Below the pieces are notes generated by a model, which worked only from the letters and a program-made list of their open reading frames with translations, was not told the DNA's origin and did not search any database. The position numbers were made by a program, and so were the translations under genes. Positions 7,626 to 15,302 of a stretch of DNA of 40,546 nt are shown one piece after another. The stretch's first letter is position 1. Every line of letters begins with the position of its first letter. Origin of the DNA: a virus; IMG/VR virus record IMGVR_UViG_3300017613_002246, positions 1 through 40,546 of that record, one strand, 5' to 3'.

Positions 7626-7933
7626 GAGGTTTTTTTGTTTTTTTATTTAAATCAGGCAATATATTTATTATACGTGAGAGAAAACATGAAAGTATTATTA
7701 AAAAGTTAAATCTGGATTGGGATGATGATAATATAAAATGGTTACGTGGTGGCATTCATTATTTAAGAGACCCACAAGATTTAAATAAAAAATTTTGGGT
7801 GTTTAAGCCTTTTAATCCTCCTTGGTGGTATCTTCGTAATAAAAGTTGGTATGATAATATTGTATTGGATGAGTTTGATAAGAAATATTTACAGAAAGCG
7901 AAAAAACTTGGTTTTGGGAAAGTGATGATGTGA
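7622..7933 (+). CDS. hypothetical protein (103 aa)
   Basis: ATG 7622 overlaps the previous stop. The product has a short hydrophobic N-terminus (FFVFLFKSGNIFII) and a Trp/Tyr-rich middle (FKPFNPPWWYLRNKSWYDN). It is basic overall and could bind the membrane face or a glycan. No family recognised. Its stop overlaps the GTG start of the second radical SAM gene, so it is coupled to it. Confidence 0.55.
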   Translation: MRGFFVFLFKSGNIFIIRERKHESIIKKLNLDWDDDNIKWLRGGIHYLRDPQDLNKKFWVFKPFNPPWWYLRNKSWYDNIVLDEFDKKYLQKAKKLGFGKVMM

Positions 7934-9180
7934 GATCATTAATAGTGTATCCTAATAATCCTATGCAGTTCAGTCTTCCACATTCTATAGCCCAACTCAG
8001 TTCATGTGCCAAGTTAGCAAGTGACACGGTAGAGATATTTGATACTACATTTTTTAAAACTACAGACAAAATTGACGATTCAAAACGGGTTGAAATAGGT
8101 GGCGTCAAACCATTCAAGCTCCCTGAGTTCGAAAAAGAGGATGTATTCACAGCATTCAAAAGAAAGGTAGATGAGTTCAGACCGGATCGTATACTGCTCT
8201 CAGTTGTGGATAATACAAAAGAATTAGGTGAACAATTAATTACAAAATTAAAAAAGAATATAAATATATATACTGTCGTTGGTGGAGTATCAGTTATTCT
8301 CAATCCTGAAGAGTTTGAAAAGAAAAAAATATACAACAAAGTTTTTACTGGTACAGCTATGGATTTTTATTTCCCACGATACCTGTTCAATGAACGTATG
8401 GCTTTTGATGATTGGACTATCTTTCCTGAAGACCGTATGTATAGACCGATGGATGGTAAATATTATAAGACACTACCTTTTATCACCGAGTACGGGTGTC
8501 CTTATAGTTGTGGTTTCTGTTGTGCACCACAACTGAGGAAATGTATGGGTTACAAAAAAAAACCTATCGAGTTCATCAAAGCTGAGTTGGAATATCAGAT
8601 AAAGCTACATCAACCTGAGTTTATCTATTTTAGTAGTGAAACATTTCTTACAGGAAACTTTAAAGAATTTTATGATATCTATATAAAATATAAGATACCG
8701 TTCTGGTGTCAGACACATGTTAACACGCTGAATGAGGAACGTGTTAAGATGCTTAAGAAGATGGGTTGTCATCGTGTCGCTATCGGTATTGAGTGTGGTG
8801 ATCCTCATTACCGTAAGCATATGATAGGTAAAACCTTTTCTAATAAGCATGCTGTCGAAGTGTTCAACTTGTTGTATAATTATGGTATTGGTGCGTCTGC
8901 AAATAATATTATAGGGTTGCCGATGGAGACACCATCTATGATTGCTGATACTATTGCGTTGAATCGTGAGCTTTATGCTGTTCATCCTGATATGCAGATT
9001 AATTGTTATATCTATCAGCCTTATTATGGGACTGCTCTCAGGGATTTTTGTGTTGAGAAGGGTATCTTGTTGGGTGAGCCAGATACTGTCATGGGAATGC
9101 CTGTCATCGGGAATCCTTATATACCTAACGAGGATATAGTTACGCTTAGAGATGAGTTTGTAAAAATGGTGAAGTCATGA
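7930..9180 (+). CDS. B12-binding-type radical SAM protein
   Basis: Residues 1-165 look like the Rossmann-type cobalamin-binding domain found before radical SAM domains (strand, VDEFRPDRILLS, then TVVGGVSV), but the DxHxxG cobalamin ligand motif is not seen, so B12 may be bound base-off or not at all. The radical SAM core has CPYSCGFC (Cys190, 194, 197), then SSETF, VAIGIECG and NIIGLPMET. The length of 416 aa is typical. Relatives include methylases, ring-forming enzymes and lipid or sugar modifying enzymes. GTG 7930 overlaps the previous stop and the gene overlaps the following methyltransferase. Confidence 0.8.
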   Translation: MRSLIVYPNNPMQFSLPHSIAQLSSCAKLASDTVEIFDTTFFKTTDKIDDSKRVEIGGVKPFKLPEFEKEDVFTAFKRKVDEFRPDRILLSVVDNTKELGEQLITKLKKNINIYTVVGGVSVILNPEEFEKKKIYNKVFTGTAMDFYFPRYLFNERMAFDDWTIFPEDRMYRPMDGKYYKTLPFITEYGCPYSCGFCCAPQLRKCMGYKKKPIEFIKAELEYQIKLHQPEFIYFSSETFLTGNFKEFYDIYIKYKIPFWCQTHVNTLNEERVKMLKKMGCHRVAIGIECGDPHYRKHMIGKTFSNKHAVEVFNLLYNYGIGASANNIIGLPMETPSMIADTIALNRELYAVHPDMQINCYIYQPYYGTALRDFCVEKGILLGEPDTVMGMPVIGNPYIPNEDIVTLRDEFVKMVKS

Positions 9181-9734
9181 TTATTAGAAACATCTTAAGA
9201 CGGGTTGCTGAACGGTTCTATCCTTTGGCTGTCGCCCGTCCGTTCACAAAGTATATTATGAATCTTAACCGTAAGGGTTTGTTGGGTGTTGAGATAGGTG
9301 TGCAGCGTGGAAGGAACGCTTATAATATGCTACGACTACTGGATATGCGTATGTTATGGTTGGTTGATCCTTATATATGGTATAAAGGTTCAACGGAATC
9401 AAAATCAGATAGTCCTCGTATATGGTATAATATTGCAAAAAGGAAACTTCGACATCATCATTGTAAATTTCTTATATATCATTCAAACGTAGTAAATCAT
9501 TATTTTAGAGATGATACTCTTGACTTTGTTTACATAGACGGCAACCATAATTATGGATATGTTAAAGAAGACATTGAATTATACTATCCTAAACTTAAGG
9601 TGGGTGGTATCCTTGGTGGTCACGACTACACAGCCAGTTTTCCTGGTGTTGCTCGTGCTGTTCATGAGTTTGCAGATAAGAAGGGGTTGAAGATTTATGG
9701 TCATGGTATTGACTGGTGGGTGGTGAAAGAATGA
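9177..9734 (+). CDS. class I SAM methyltransferase (Methyltransf_24/3-like)
   Basis: The SAM-binding loop is GVEIGVQRGRNA (about 37-48), followed by LWLVDPY, then LDFVYIDGNHNYGYVKEDIELY and a glycine-rich GGILGGHDY, the pattern of O-methyltransferases found in glycan and antibiotic clusters (TylF/CmcI-like and catechol-type). The DGNH motif usually helps bind a metal. The protein has 185 residues and overlaps the radical SAM stop. It probably methylates a product of this locus; substrate unknown. Confidence 0.75.
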   Translation: MIIRNILRRVAERFYPLAVARPFTKYIMNLNRKGLLGVEIGVQRGRNAYNMLRLLDMRMLWLVDPYIWYKGSTESKSDSPRIWYNIAKRKLRHHHCKFLIYHSNVVNHYFRDDTLDFVYIDGNHNYGYVKEDIELYYPKLKVGGILGGHDYTASFPGVARAVHEFADKKGLKIYGHGIDWWVVKE

Positions 9735-9774
9735 GCTTTTTAATTAAAAAGTTCACAAAAAATGTGGTGGTATA

Positions 9775-10164
9775 ATGGGATGGAAAGTGAATAAAAGCAT
9801 TGAAAAAGTACGTGCTGCCAAATATTATCAAGAACATAGAGAAGAAATAAAAGCACAAAAAGCTAAATATTATGCTGAACATAGAGAAGAAATAAAAGCA
9901 CAAAAAGCTAAATATTATCAAGAACATAAAGAAGGACGAAAAGCATATGATGCTAAACATAATGCTAAATGGCGTGGTAAAATGTATTTAGCTATGATTC
10001 CTATTGATATTTTTCCTGATAATATTCCTGTAGTGGCACATCATTATAATAAATTATTTGTTTTTCCTGTTCCTCTTGTAACACATATAACAAAACATGG
10101 TACTTGTAATGATTGGATTAAACAAAACTTATTTCCTGATATTGATGAGGTGTTATCACCATGA
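9775..10164 (+). CDS. protein with AKYYQEHREEIKAQK repeats
   Basis: Three 15-residue units near the N-terminus (15-59) form a charged helix. The C-terminal 65 residues (KWRGKMYLAMIPIDIF, later VVAHHYNKLFVFPVPLV and HGTCNDWI) look globular. YYQ-N/H-REKI type repeats often precede HNH nuclease domains in phages and may bind DNA, but no HNH triad is clear here. ATG 9775 follows GGTGG at 9766-9770. The gene interrupts the sugar operon, so it may be a late insertion; function unknown. Confidence 0.55.
   Translation: MGWKVNKSIEKVRAAKYYQEHREEIKAQKAKYYAEHREEIKAQKAKYYQEHKEGRKAYDAKHNAKWRGKMYLAMIPIDIFPDNIPVVAHHYNKLFVFPVPLVTHITKHGTCNDWIKQNLFPDIDEVLSP
9817..9951 (+). repeat. 45-bp tandem repeat, three units
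   Basis: Three in-frame units of 45 bases encode the AKYYQEHREEIKAQK helix repeat. Units one and two are nearly identical at DNA level; the third has drifted (KEGRKAYD at its end). The period of a whole number of codons means copy-number change would keep the frame. Confidence 0.8.
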
Positions 10165-10865
10165 AGCGTTTTCTTGCTCGGATGGTAAACCGATTGGAAC
10201 GGTTGGAAAAGAATGATAACATTCCAATGACTTTAGAATATAACAGTGTATTTATATTAGGTACTGGTCCATCAATTAACAAAATTACAGAAAAAGAAGG
10301 TCGTAGGTTATCACAACAGATGAAGATTGGTGTTAATGGTATATATAATAGATATAAATGTGATGTGTATTGTTGTGCTGATAAAGTATATATTGAACGA
10401 CATTATAATGAAATGTTTAAACATAAATGTTGGTTTTTATTTGAATCAGCTAAAACATGGTATAAAAAACAGCCTTGGAATAGAAAAGATTGGCATACAT
10501 ATACACATAAAGGTAATTGTGTTGACTGGGATAATATAACTTTTAATATAGACAGAGGTTGTTATTCTGGTAATACGGTTATCATAGAGGCGATCCAAGT
10601 AGCAATATCACTAAAATGTAGACATATATATCTGCTCGGAGTAGACTTGGATTATACAAAAGATTCTTATTTTTATGGGGATGATAATCCTAATCCTAAA
10701 TATCCTGAAGGAAGGGAAGATATTAAACCGCTTGTTGATGCATTTGCTGTTGTAAAAAGAGAATGTGATAAATATGGTATCGAGATAGTCAACCTTAATC
10801 CAGACAGTAAGCTTAATGTCTTTCCTAAGATGTCTTTAAAGGAGGTGTTTAAGTGGCGTTGGTGA
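10161..10865 (+). CDS. MptE/DUF115-like (6-hydroxymethylpterin pyrophosphokinase-like fold) protein
   Basis: The N-terminal strand-loop [12 protein letters not shown] (30-41) and the middle [28 protein letters not shown] are the hallmarks of the DUF115/MAF group. That fold includes archaeal MptE and flagellin-modifying glycosyltransferases that attach nonulosonates, and is related to GT42 sialyltransferases. In this locus a second nonulosonate transferase is the most attractive reading. The 234-residue length is normal. ATG 10161 overlaps the previous stop. Confidence 0.65.
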   Translation: MKRFLARMVNRLERLEKNDNIPMTLEYNSVFILGTGPSINKITEKEGRRLSQQMKIGVNGIYNRYKCDVYCCADKVYIERHYNEMFKHKCWFLFESAKTWYKKQPWNRKDWHTYTHKGNCVDWDNITFNIDRGCYSGNTVIIEAIQVAISLKCRHIYLLGVDLDYTKDSYFYGDDNPNPKYPEGREDIKPLVDAFAVVKRECDKYGIEIVNLNPDSKLNVFPKMSLKEVFKWRW

Positions 10866-11545
10866 TGGCTGGTCCTTGTGTTGTCGAGAACTATGGCACA
10901 CTGTTGGAGATTGCTCATGTTGTGAAGGATGCTGGTGCTCAGTATCTGCGTGGTGGTGCTTATAAGCCTAGGACAAGTTGCCATAGTTTTCAGGGACTTG
11001 AGGAGAAGGGATTGGGTTATCTTCGTAGGGCTGCTGATGAAGTCGGGTTGAAAGTGGTGACTGAAGTTATGAGTGAAAAAGATGTTGGTGTTGTTTCTTT
11101 ATATACTGATATGATTCAGATAGGCTCCCGTAATATGATGAATTATAGTTTGCTGAAAGAAATATCACCAATTAAGATTCCTATATTATTTAAACGTGGT
11201 TTTATGTCGACAATTGACGAATGGATAAATGCATCTCAATATCTTGATAGCAACAAGATTTATTTTTGTGAACGTGGCATCCGCACCTTCGACCATACAT
11301 TTCGTTTCAACTTTGACATCAATGCTGTTGCATATATGAAGAGTTTAGGTTACAAAATTATTGCTGATACAAGTCATGGAACAGGTAATAGGGATTTGGT
11401 TGTTCCTGTTGCCAAGGCTGCTTTGGCTGCTGGTGCTGACGGGTTGATGATTGAGGTTCATACCAATCCTGATGAGGCGTTATCTGATGGAGACCAGAGT
11501 CTTAATCCAGAACAGTTCCGACAGCTTATGGAGGATATAAAGTGA
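10853..11545 (+). CDS. aroF: class I-beta DAHP synthase (3-deoxy-7-phosphoheptulonate synthase)
   Basis: The sequence follows the AroF/AroG I-beta pattern closely: GPCVVEN (7-13), [10 protein letters not shown] (33-42), [47 protein letters not shown] and [20 protein letters not shown]. The four expected metal ligands (Cys in GPC, His in SHGTG, Glu in IEVH, Asp in LSDG) are all present, so activity is likely. It condenses PEP with erythrose 4-phosphate, the first step to aromatics, or makes a seven-carbon ulosonic acid. It has 230 residues, with no N-terminal or ACT regulatory domain, so probably no feedback inhibition. GTG 10853 follows AAGGAGGTG (10838-10847). The aro symbol gives the family, not proof of an aromatic role. 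Confidence 0.9.
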   Translation: MALVMAGPCVVENYGTLLEIAHVVKDAGAQYLRGGAYKPRTSCHSFQGLEEKGLGYLRRAADEVGLKVVTEVMSEKDVGVVSLYTDMIQIGSRNMMNYSLLKEISPIKIPILFKRGFMSTIDEWINASQYLDSNKIYFCERGIRTFDHTFRFNFDINAVAYMKSLGYKIIADTSHGTGNRDLVVPVAKAALAAGADGLMIEVHTNPDEALSDGDQSLNPEQFRQLMEDIK

Positions 11546-11667
11546 CATATTATAAAGCATATGGATACGAAGGAAAGCTGTTGACGTATTGTAAATCTTG
11601 TTTCTATAAAAAATGGGGTTATCTGGGTAGAGAATATTGTGAACAATGGAAAGTGGTAGTTAAATGA
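11542..11667 (+). CDS. small Cys-containing protein (41 aa)
   Basis: GTG 11542 overlaps the end of the DAHP synthase gene and follows GAGGATAT. The product has YCKSCFYKK and a later EYCEQW, so three Cys that might bind a metal, perhaps as a dimer. Its end overlaps the next small gene as ATGA. No family recognised. Confidence 0.5.
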   Translation: MTYYKAYGYEGKLLTYCKSCFYKKWGYLGREYCEQWKVVVK

Positions 11668-11753
11668 AGAAAGAACTTGAAGAGGTGCATGGCATAGCTA
11701 TGTTTCTTGTTGATAAGATAGAAAAACTAATCCAGATGGAGATGAAAGAATGA
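11664..11753 (+). CDS. very small helical protein (29 aa)
   Basis: The frame runs from ATG 11664 to TGA 11753 and overlaps genes on both sides by four bases. The product (begins [15 protein letters not shown]) is one amphipathic helix. The precise fit into the chain of coupled starts is the main evidence that it is translated. Confidence 0.4.
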   Translation: MKKELEEVHGIAMFLVDKIEKLIQMEMKE

Positions 11754-12085
11754 AGGAATCAGAAAAAATAGCATATGAATATTTATCTTCTATTGGATGG
11801 GATGTGTGTTTAGGTTATTCAAAAAATCCGTTTGAAAGTGGTTATGAATGTGGGATTCCTGATTTTAGAAATTATAATAAAAAACAATATGCTGAAATTA
11901 AAACACCTATTACTGGTCCAGCTCCTCATCAATTAGAAAAAATGAGAGAGTTATTTATTGATAAAAACCAAATATATTTATGTTATGTATTAAGAGACGG
12001 ATATACACTTGATTACAAAAATTCTGATTTATTTATTTTTAGATTAGAAAGGATTGTTAAGAAAAAAGATGAGGTGTTTCAATGA
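11750..12085 (+). CDS. PD-(D/E)XK nuclease, VRR-NUC-like
   Basis: Residues 35-51 give GIPDFR then, after a short turn, YAEIKTP: the Asp38, Glu49 and Lys51 arrangement of a PD-(D/E)XK nuclease, followed by HQLEKMREL (60-68), common in VRR-NUC and phage resolvase-like members. The length of 111 aa matches a stand-alone domain. A role in replication forks, recombination or genome processing is likely. It lies between a sugar gene group and the helicase group. Confidence 0.75.
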   Translation: MKESEKIAYEYLSSIGWDVCLGYSKNPFESGYECGIPDFRNYNKKQYAEIKTPITGPAPHQLEKMRELFIDKNQIYLCYVLRDGYTLDYKNSDLFIFRLERIVKKKDEVFQ

Positions 12086-12738
12086 TTATAAAAGCAGTAA
12101 TACCCATAAAAATCCAAAGCAAGCGACTACCTAAGAAGAACCTATTGAAGATAAACGACAAGCCACTTGTAGAATGGGCTATCAGTGCACTGGATGGAGT
12201 GAAAGGATGTGAAGAGACCATAGTGTACTGTAGTTACAGCTACCTGATAGACAAGTACATCACGAGTCCACATAAAACAATCAAAAGATGCACATGTCTA
12301 GACACACCAGACAGTAACTTCCATTCAATTATGAAATATCTGACTGAGGTGGATGAACAACATGCAGATGTATGGATATGGCATCATGCCACATCACCAT
12401 TCATCACAACAGAGACGATACAGGACATGCTAGATAAGGTGATGGATCCGAAAACACCTTATGATTCTGCGTTTGCCGTCTATAAGCTACCTAAGTTTGC
12501 TTGGTATATGGGACACCCACTTAACTTTACTCCCAGTGATATCGGTTTCACACAGACAGTCGAGCCTATCTATATCGAGACAAGTGGTCCTTGGATATTC
12601 AGCGAGAAACATTTCAAGGAGACAGGTAAACGTGTGACTAAGCAGCCGTATATGAAGGTTGTTTCCTTTGAGGAGGGTATTGATATTGATACCCGTGTTG
12701 AGTTTGAGCTGGCTAGGAAAATCAAGGAGGCTGAATAA
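12082..12738 (+). CDS. second CMP-sugar cytidylyltransferase-like protein
   Basis: The N-terminus VIPIKIQSKRLPKKN (6-20) matches the cytidylyltransferase 3 family with the first glycine-rich loop altered (IKIQSKR instead of ARGGSKR), while DKPLVEWA, HATSPF and a final EGIDIDTRVEFELA keep the family pattern. Such enzymes activate nonulosonates, Kdo or related acids with CTP. It lies near the DAHP synthase, so the two could form a second synthase and activation pair. Codon use here has more A- and C-ending codons than in the first cytidylyltransferase, hinting at separate acquisition. Start overlaps the nuclease stop. Confidence 0.8.
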   Translation: MIIKAVIPIKIQSKRLPKKNLLKINDKPLVEWAISALDGVKGCEETIVYCSYSYLIDKYITSPHKTIKRCTCLDTPDSNFHSIMKYLTEVDEQHADVWIWHHATSPFITTETIQDMLDKVMDPKTPYDSAFAVYKLPKFAWYMGHPLNFTPSDIGFTQTVEPIYIETSGPWIFSEKHFKETGKRVTKQPYMKVVSFEEGIDIDTRVEFELARKIKEAE

Positions 12739-13008
12739 TTGGTCGAGGTAGTTTGTTCTAATTGTGGATCAGAAAGATATATAAGACAGAGCCTGTATGA
12801 AAAAAGTGTGACAGGAATATTCTTCTGTGATATGGCTTGTAAAACAGCATGGCGGAAAAAGAACCCACCATATTTTGAGCAGAAAGGATATACATCTAAC
12901 AGTCTGGAGAAGATAAAGCTCCTTGCAAAACTTAATAAAGAGTTAAAGAATGGAGGTAGTAAAAACGAAATACGAGAAAAGTATCACCGTGAATTTGGGC
13001 AACTATGA
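12739..13008 (+). CDS. zinc-ribbon protein (89 aa)
   Basis: TTG 12739 directly follows the previous stop and sits 8 bases after AAGGAGG (12724-12730), which decides the start. CSNCGSE (6-12) and FFCDMAC (about 28-34) give a Cys4 zinc knuckle like those of HNH-associated and phage DNA-binding proteins. The C-terminal half is helical and charged (KLLAKLNKELKNGGSKNEIREKY is its core region). It could be a DNA-binding regulator or the relic of an HNH nuclease. Confidence 0.6.
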   Translation: MVEVVCSNCGSERYIRQSLYEKSVTGIFFCDMACKTAWRKKNPPYFEQKGYTSNSLEKIKLLAKLNKELKNGGSKNEIREKYHREFGQL

Positions 13009-13144
13009 AAGTTTGAAAGTCGGTGTGTCAGATGCACCGAGCTATAATGAGTGTGACAAGGCGATAAATGAACATCTGAATAATCTTGGTATTGAAGTTA
13101 CCAATGGAATAAAGAGGTCATTAAAATGGAATGGGAAGAAGTAA
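12950..13144 (+). CDS. hypothetical protein (64 aa)
   Basis: The frame overlaps the zinc-ribbon gene by 59 bases. The core ITVNLGNYESLKVGVS, then YNECDKAINEHLNNLG, looks like a genuine beta-then-helix fold of a type often found beside single-strand-binding proteins in phages. The ribosome-binding site for ATG 12950 is weak, and GTG 12989 is an alternative inner start. Function unknown; a replication accessory role is inferred from position. Confidence 0.55.
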   Translation: MEVVKTKYEKSITVNLGNYESLKVGVSDAPSYNECDKAINEHLNNLGIEVTNGIKRSLKWNGKK

Positions 13145-13506
13145 AAAGCAGTATGAAATACGTAGTATTTGATGAATACAAAGCAGAAAAAGATCAGGCA
13201 CAACAGTTCTTGATGAAGAAAGATCAGAAACTATTTTGTATAGTAGGACTAATAAACGACAGCCAGTTCCTACCTGGAAAGAAATACATCATGCTGGAAC
13301 TGACAGACGAAAAAGGAAAACTACTGGAGGAACAGGTAAGCATAACACCACCTACATATCTGGAGCTTATGCTAGGATTGAATCCAGATCATGAACAGAA
13401 ACGTAAGGTAGAGACAGGAGACCGACTGATGATACAGTATCTAGGACGGATAGAAGCAAAAGAAGGAAAGCCATACAGCTTCAAGATTGCTTACGGAAAA
13501 AAATAA
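13126..13506 (+). CDS. possible single-stranded DNA-binding protein (126 aa)
   Basis: The C-terminal segment GDRLMIQYLGRIEAKEGK, followed by PYSFKIAYG, resembles the G-D-x-I-x-Y-L-G ... Y-x-x-F-K motif near the end of phage OB-fold ssDNA-binding proteins, and the middle GKKYIMLELTDEKGK is beta-rich. It lies just before the AAA+ helicase-like gene, a usual neighbour. AAGAGG (13111-13116) precedes ATG 13126. The call rests on a short motif and context. Confidence 0.45.
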   Translation: MEWEEVKSSMKYVVFDEYKAEKDQAQQFLMKKDQKLFCIVGLINDSQFLPGKKYIMLELTDEKGKLLEEQVSITPPTYLELMLGLNPDHEQKRKVETGDRLMIQYLGRIEAKEGKPYSFKIAYGKK

Positions 13507-13529
13507 TATCCCCCGAAGGTAGTGAGGGG

Positions 13530-13643
13530 ATGTGTAAAAAAGTTAATAAACCGTCAGGACGGTATGTGATATGGTTTGACCATGAGACAGGAGAATGCTA
13601 CAGTACAAACAGCTACTTCTGGTATCATTTCTTTACAGATTGA
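13530..13643 (+). CDS. small aromatic-rich protein (37 aa)
   Basis: The product begins MCKKVNKPSGRYVIWF and ends NSYFWYHFFTD. GAGGGG touches the ATG directly, closer than usual, and the same bases pair with TCCCC at 13509-13513 to form a small hairpin (loop 13514-13525) that would hide the site. This may be real translational control, or the frame may not be translated. No family recognised. Confidence 0.35.
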   Translation: MCKKVNKPSGRYVIWFDHETGECYSTNSYFWYHFFTD

Positions 13644-13650
13644 GGATTAA

Positions 13651-14916
13651 ATGACTAAACTACAGGATGACCTTGTGAAGGAACAGCATGAAAAAGGGAT
13701 GCGAGATCTTACAGAATATTATGACAAACGCCCGAAATCCTTCCAGGAACTTTTTGAACGGCTCGGCAAGTGGCTGTTCCTTCCAAGGACAGATTATATA
13801 GAAGTAATCCTCGCTACAGTCATCAGCAACCAGTATAAGGAAGGCAGCCCGTTGTTCACATTTATCATGTCGCCAAGTGGTGATGCAAAGTCAACTATTG
13901 TCAAGGCTCTTGAGGGACTGGATGGATATAAAGTCAAACGTCTCGATAGGATAACGAAGAACACTTTTGCTACAGGTATGACTGTACGTAAAAAAGGAGG
14001 AAAGGTAGAAAAACTTCCTGATCTTGGAGACCAGCTTAAAGATACCTCGACAATCCTTTTGATTCCTGACCTTGCGTGTATGACAAGCCTTCGCAGTGAG
14101 GATAAGAAAGAGATATGGGGTACATTCCGCACTCTGTATGATGGTGATATCACTAAGGATACAGGTAGTGGTGTCCATACAATGTATAGTAATTGCCATG
14201 TCACTATTGTTGCATGCAGCACTACTGCTTTAAAGAGTGAGGTGTTGATTCATCAGCATCTAGGCAGTCGTGAGCTTATATATGAGACACCGACAAACAA
14301 GAAACATAATAAGAGGAAGATGCAGATGTCTCGTAAGAATTTTAAGAGGCGTGCTGAGATGAATAAGGATATCAGGTATCTTATCCAATCTTTTCTTTCT
14401 GGCAAAAAGTTCAACGATGACTATGATATACCTGACCATATCTTCAGTAAGATAGAGGATGCTTCTGAAAAGTTGTCTATCCTTCGTGCTCATGCTCCTG
14501 CTGATTACCGCAGTCAGTATAAGGAGTTGATTGAGGATGTCTCTCCTGAGGTTCCTGTACGGTTATGTGAACAGTTGCAGCTTATGTATTATAGTCTTCA
14601 TAGTCTGGATCCTGATTATCCAGATAAAAACTTCCTGCGTATCATGGAACGCATGGTATACAGCAGTAGTAATGCGATACGATATAAGATTTATAACTAT
14701 TTTGAGCAACATCAAAAAGATTATTACACCGTTGGTGACTTACATGTTACCTTTAAAGTAGGAAGAAAACCCATATCTGGTGAGTGTGAGGCACTTGTTA
14801 ACATTGGTGTGCTTGATAAGGATGTACGTGAAGAAAATGTGTTCGGAAGGATAGTTGACACCTCATATTATAGGTGGCATGAACCAAGAATTGAGCAAAA
14901 AAGAGTGGATAGTTAA
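13651..14916 (+). CDS. AAA+ ATPase with MCM-like motifs, probable replicative helicase
   Basis: Walker A is SPSGDAKST (74-82), close to the MCM form with A-K-S; Walker B is ILLIPD (135-140); sensor 1 is probably VACST (187-191), and LGSRELIY (205-211) resembles the MCM arginine-finger segment SRFDLIF. The last 90 residues form a winged-helix-like part (YFEQHQKDYYTVGDL onward). No MCM N-terminal zinc/OB domain is present. The Walker B Asp is followed by Leu instead of the usual Glu, which may shift the catalytic acid. It is the only replication motor seen in the window and the last + strand gene. The MCM relation is remote and by eye. Confidence 0.65.
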   Translation: MTKLQDDLVKEQHEKGMRDLTEYYDKRPKSFQELFERLGKWLFLPRTDYIEVILATVISNQYKEGSPLFTFIMSPSGDAKSTIVKALEGLDGYKVKRLDRITKNTFATGMTVRKKGGKVEKLPDLGDQLKDTSTILLIPDLACMTSLRSEDKKEIWGTFRTLYDGDITKDTGSGVHTMYSNCHVTIVACSTTALKSEVLIHQHLGSRELIYETPTNKKHNKRKMQMSRKNFKRRAEMNKDIRYLIQSFLSGKKFNDDYDIPDHIFSKIEDASEKLSILRAHAPADYRSQYKELIEDVSPEVPVRLCEQLQLMYYSLHSLDPDYPDKNFLRIMERMVYSSSNAIRYKIYNYFEQHQKDYYTVGDLHVTFKVGRKPISGECEALVNIGVLDKDVREENVFGRIVDTSYYRWHEPRIEQKRVDS

Positions 14917-14919
14917 AAT

Positions 14920-14946
14920 TTTTGAAAAAAAAAATATTTTTTAGAG
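14920..14946. terminator. AT-rich bidirectional terminator between converging operons
   Basis: The 33 bases between the two converging genes hold TTTTT and TTTTTT runs on the + strand and a run of ten T on the - strand (opposite A 14928-14937). There is no GC stem. Archaeal RNA polymerase stops at such oligo-T stretches; a bacterial intrinsic terminator would need a hairpin. The position makes termination from both sides likely. Confidence 0.6.
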
Positions 14947-14949
14947 AGT

Positions 14950-15135
14950 CTATTTGGTGAGTTCTTTGCCTGTGAAAACACGAAGAACTAAGTTGACCAA
15001 AAGTATTATTGCAGCTTGCTCTTCTGGCTTCATTATAAAACCATTATAGCTCTGCCATATCAAAGATATGATGAATAGTATATCTATCCATATTGTCTTA
15101 GATAAATACCATGGTTTACTTCCGTTATCTGGCAT
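14950..15135 (-). CDS. small membrane protein, holin candidate (61 aa)
   Basis: The N-terminus PWYLSKTIWIDILFIISLI matches a common phage small membrane protein pattern (SKTIW followed by a helix), and a second helix covers EEQAAIILLVNLVLRVF. Two helices, short charged ends and a place at the end of the tail operon fit a holin. AAAGGAGGTGAAC lies just before the start. No endolysin is recognised beside it. Confidence 0.55.
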   Translation of the reverse strand: MPDNGSKPWYLSKTIWIDILFIISLIWQSYNGFIMKPEEQAAIILLVNLVLRVFTGKELTK

Positions 15136-15155
15136 AGTTCACCTCCTTTTTTTCT

Positions 15156-15251
15156 TTATAAACCCATTAATCCAAGGATTTTATACAGACCGAATATAAC
15201 GACAAGACCAAGTATCCACGTACTTAGATCGCCGAGTGTTTTTGTTTCCAT
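15156..15251 (-). CDS. very small membrane protein (31 aa)
   Basis: ATG 15251 follows an excellent ribosome-binding site (AAAGGAGGTGAAAT). The product begins METKTLGDLST and the rest (WILGLVVIFGLYKILGLMGL) is one membrane helix. It lies between two other holin candidates and behind a TATA-like box, so it may belong to the lysis group. Confidence 0.6.
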   Translation of the reverse strand: METKTLGDLSTWILGLVVIFGLYKILGLMGL

Positions 15252-15286
15252 ATTTCACCTCCTTTCCAATGCTAATACATTTGTTG

Positions 15287-15294
15287 TTTATATA
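15287..15294 (-). promoter_or_regulatory. TATA-box-like element TATATAAA
   Basis: On the - strand the box reads TATATAAA, preceded by CAAAAC, and its first base lies 43 bases before ATG 15251. The 51-base gap between genes is otherwise mostly leader with the Shine-Dalgarno site. This would let the small membrane proteins be expressed apart from the tail operon. Confidence 0.5.
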
Positions 15295-15302
15295 GTTTTG
15301 TG

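Noticed and set aside
9817-9951. The 45-bp repeats as replication iterons.
   Set aside because: They are in frame and encode a regular helical protein repeat; no origin-like AT-rich zone adjoins them.
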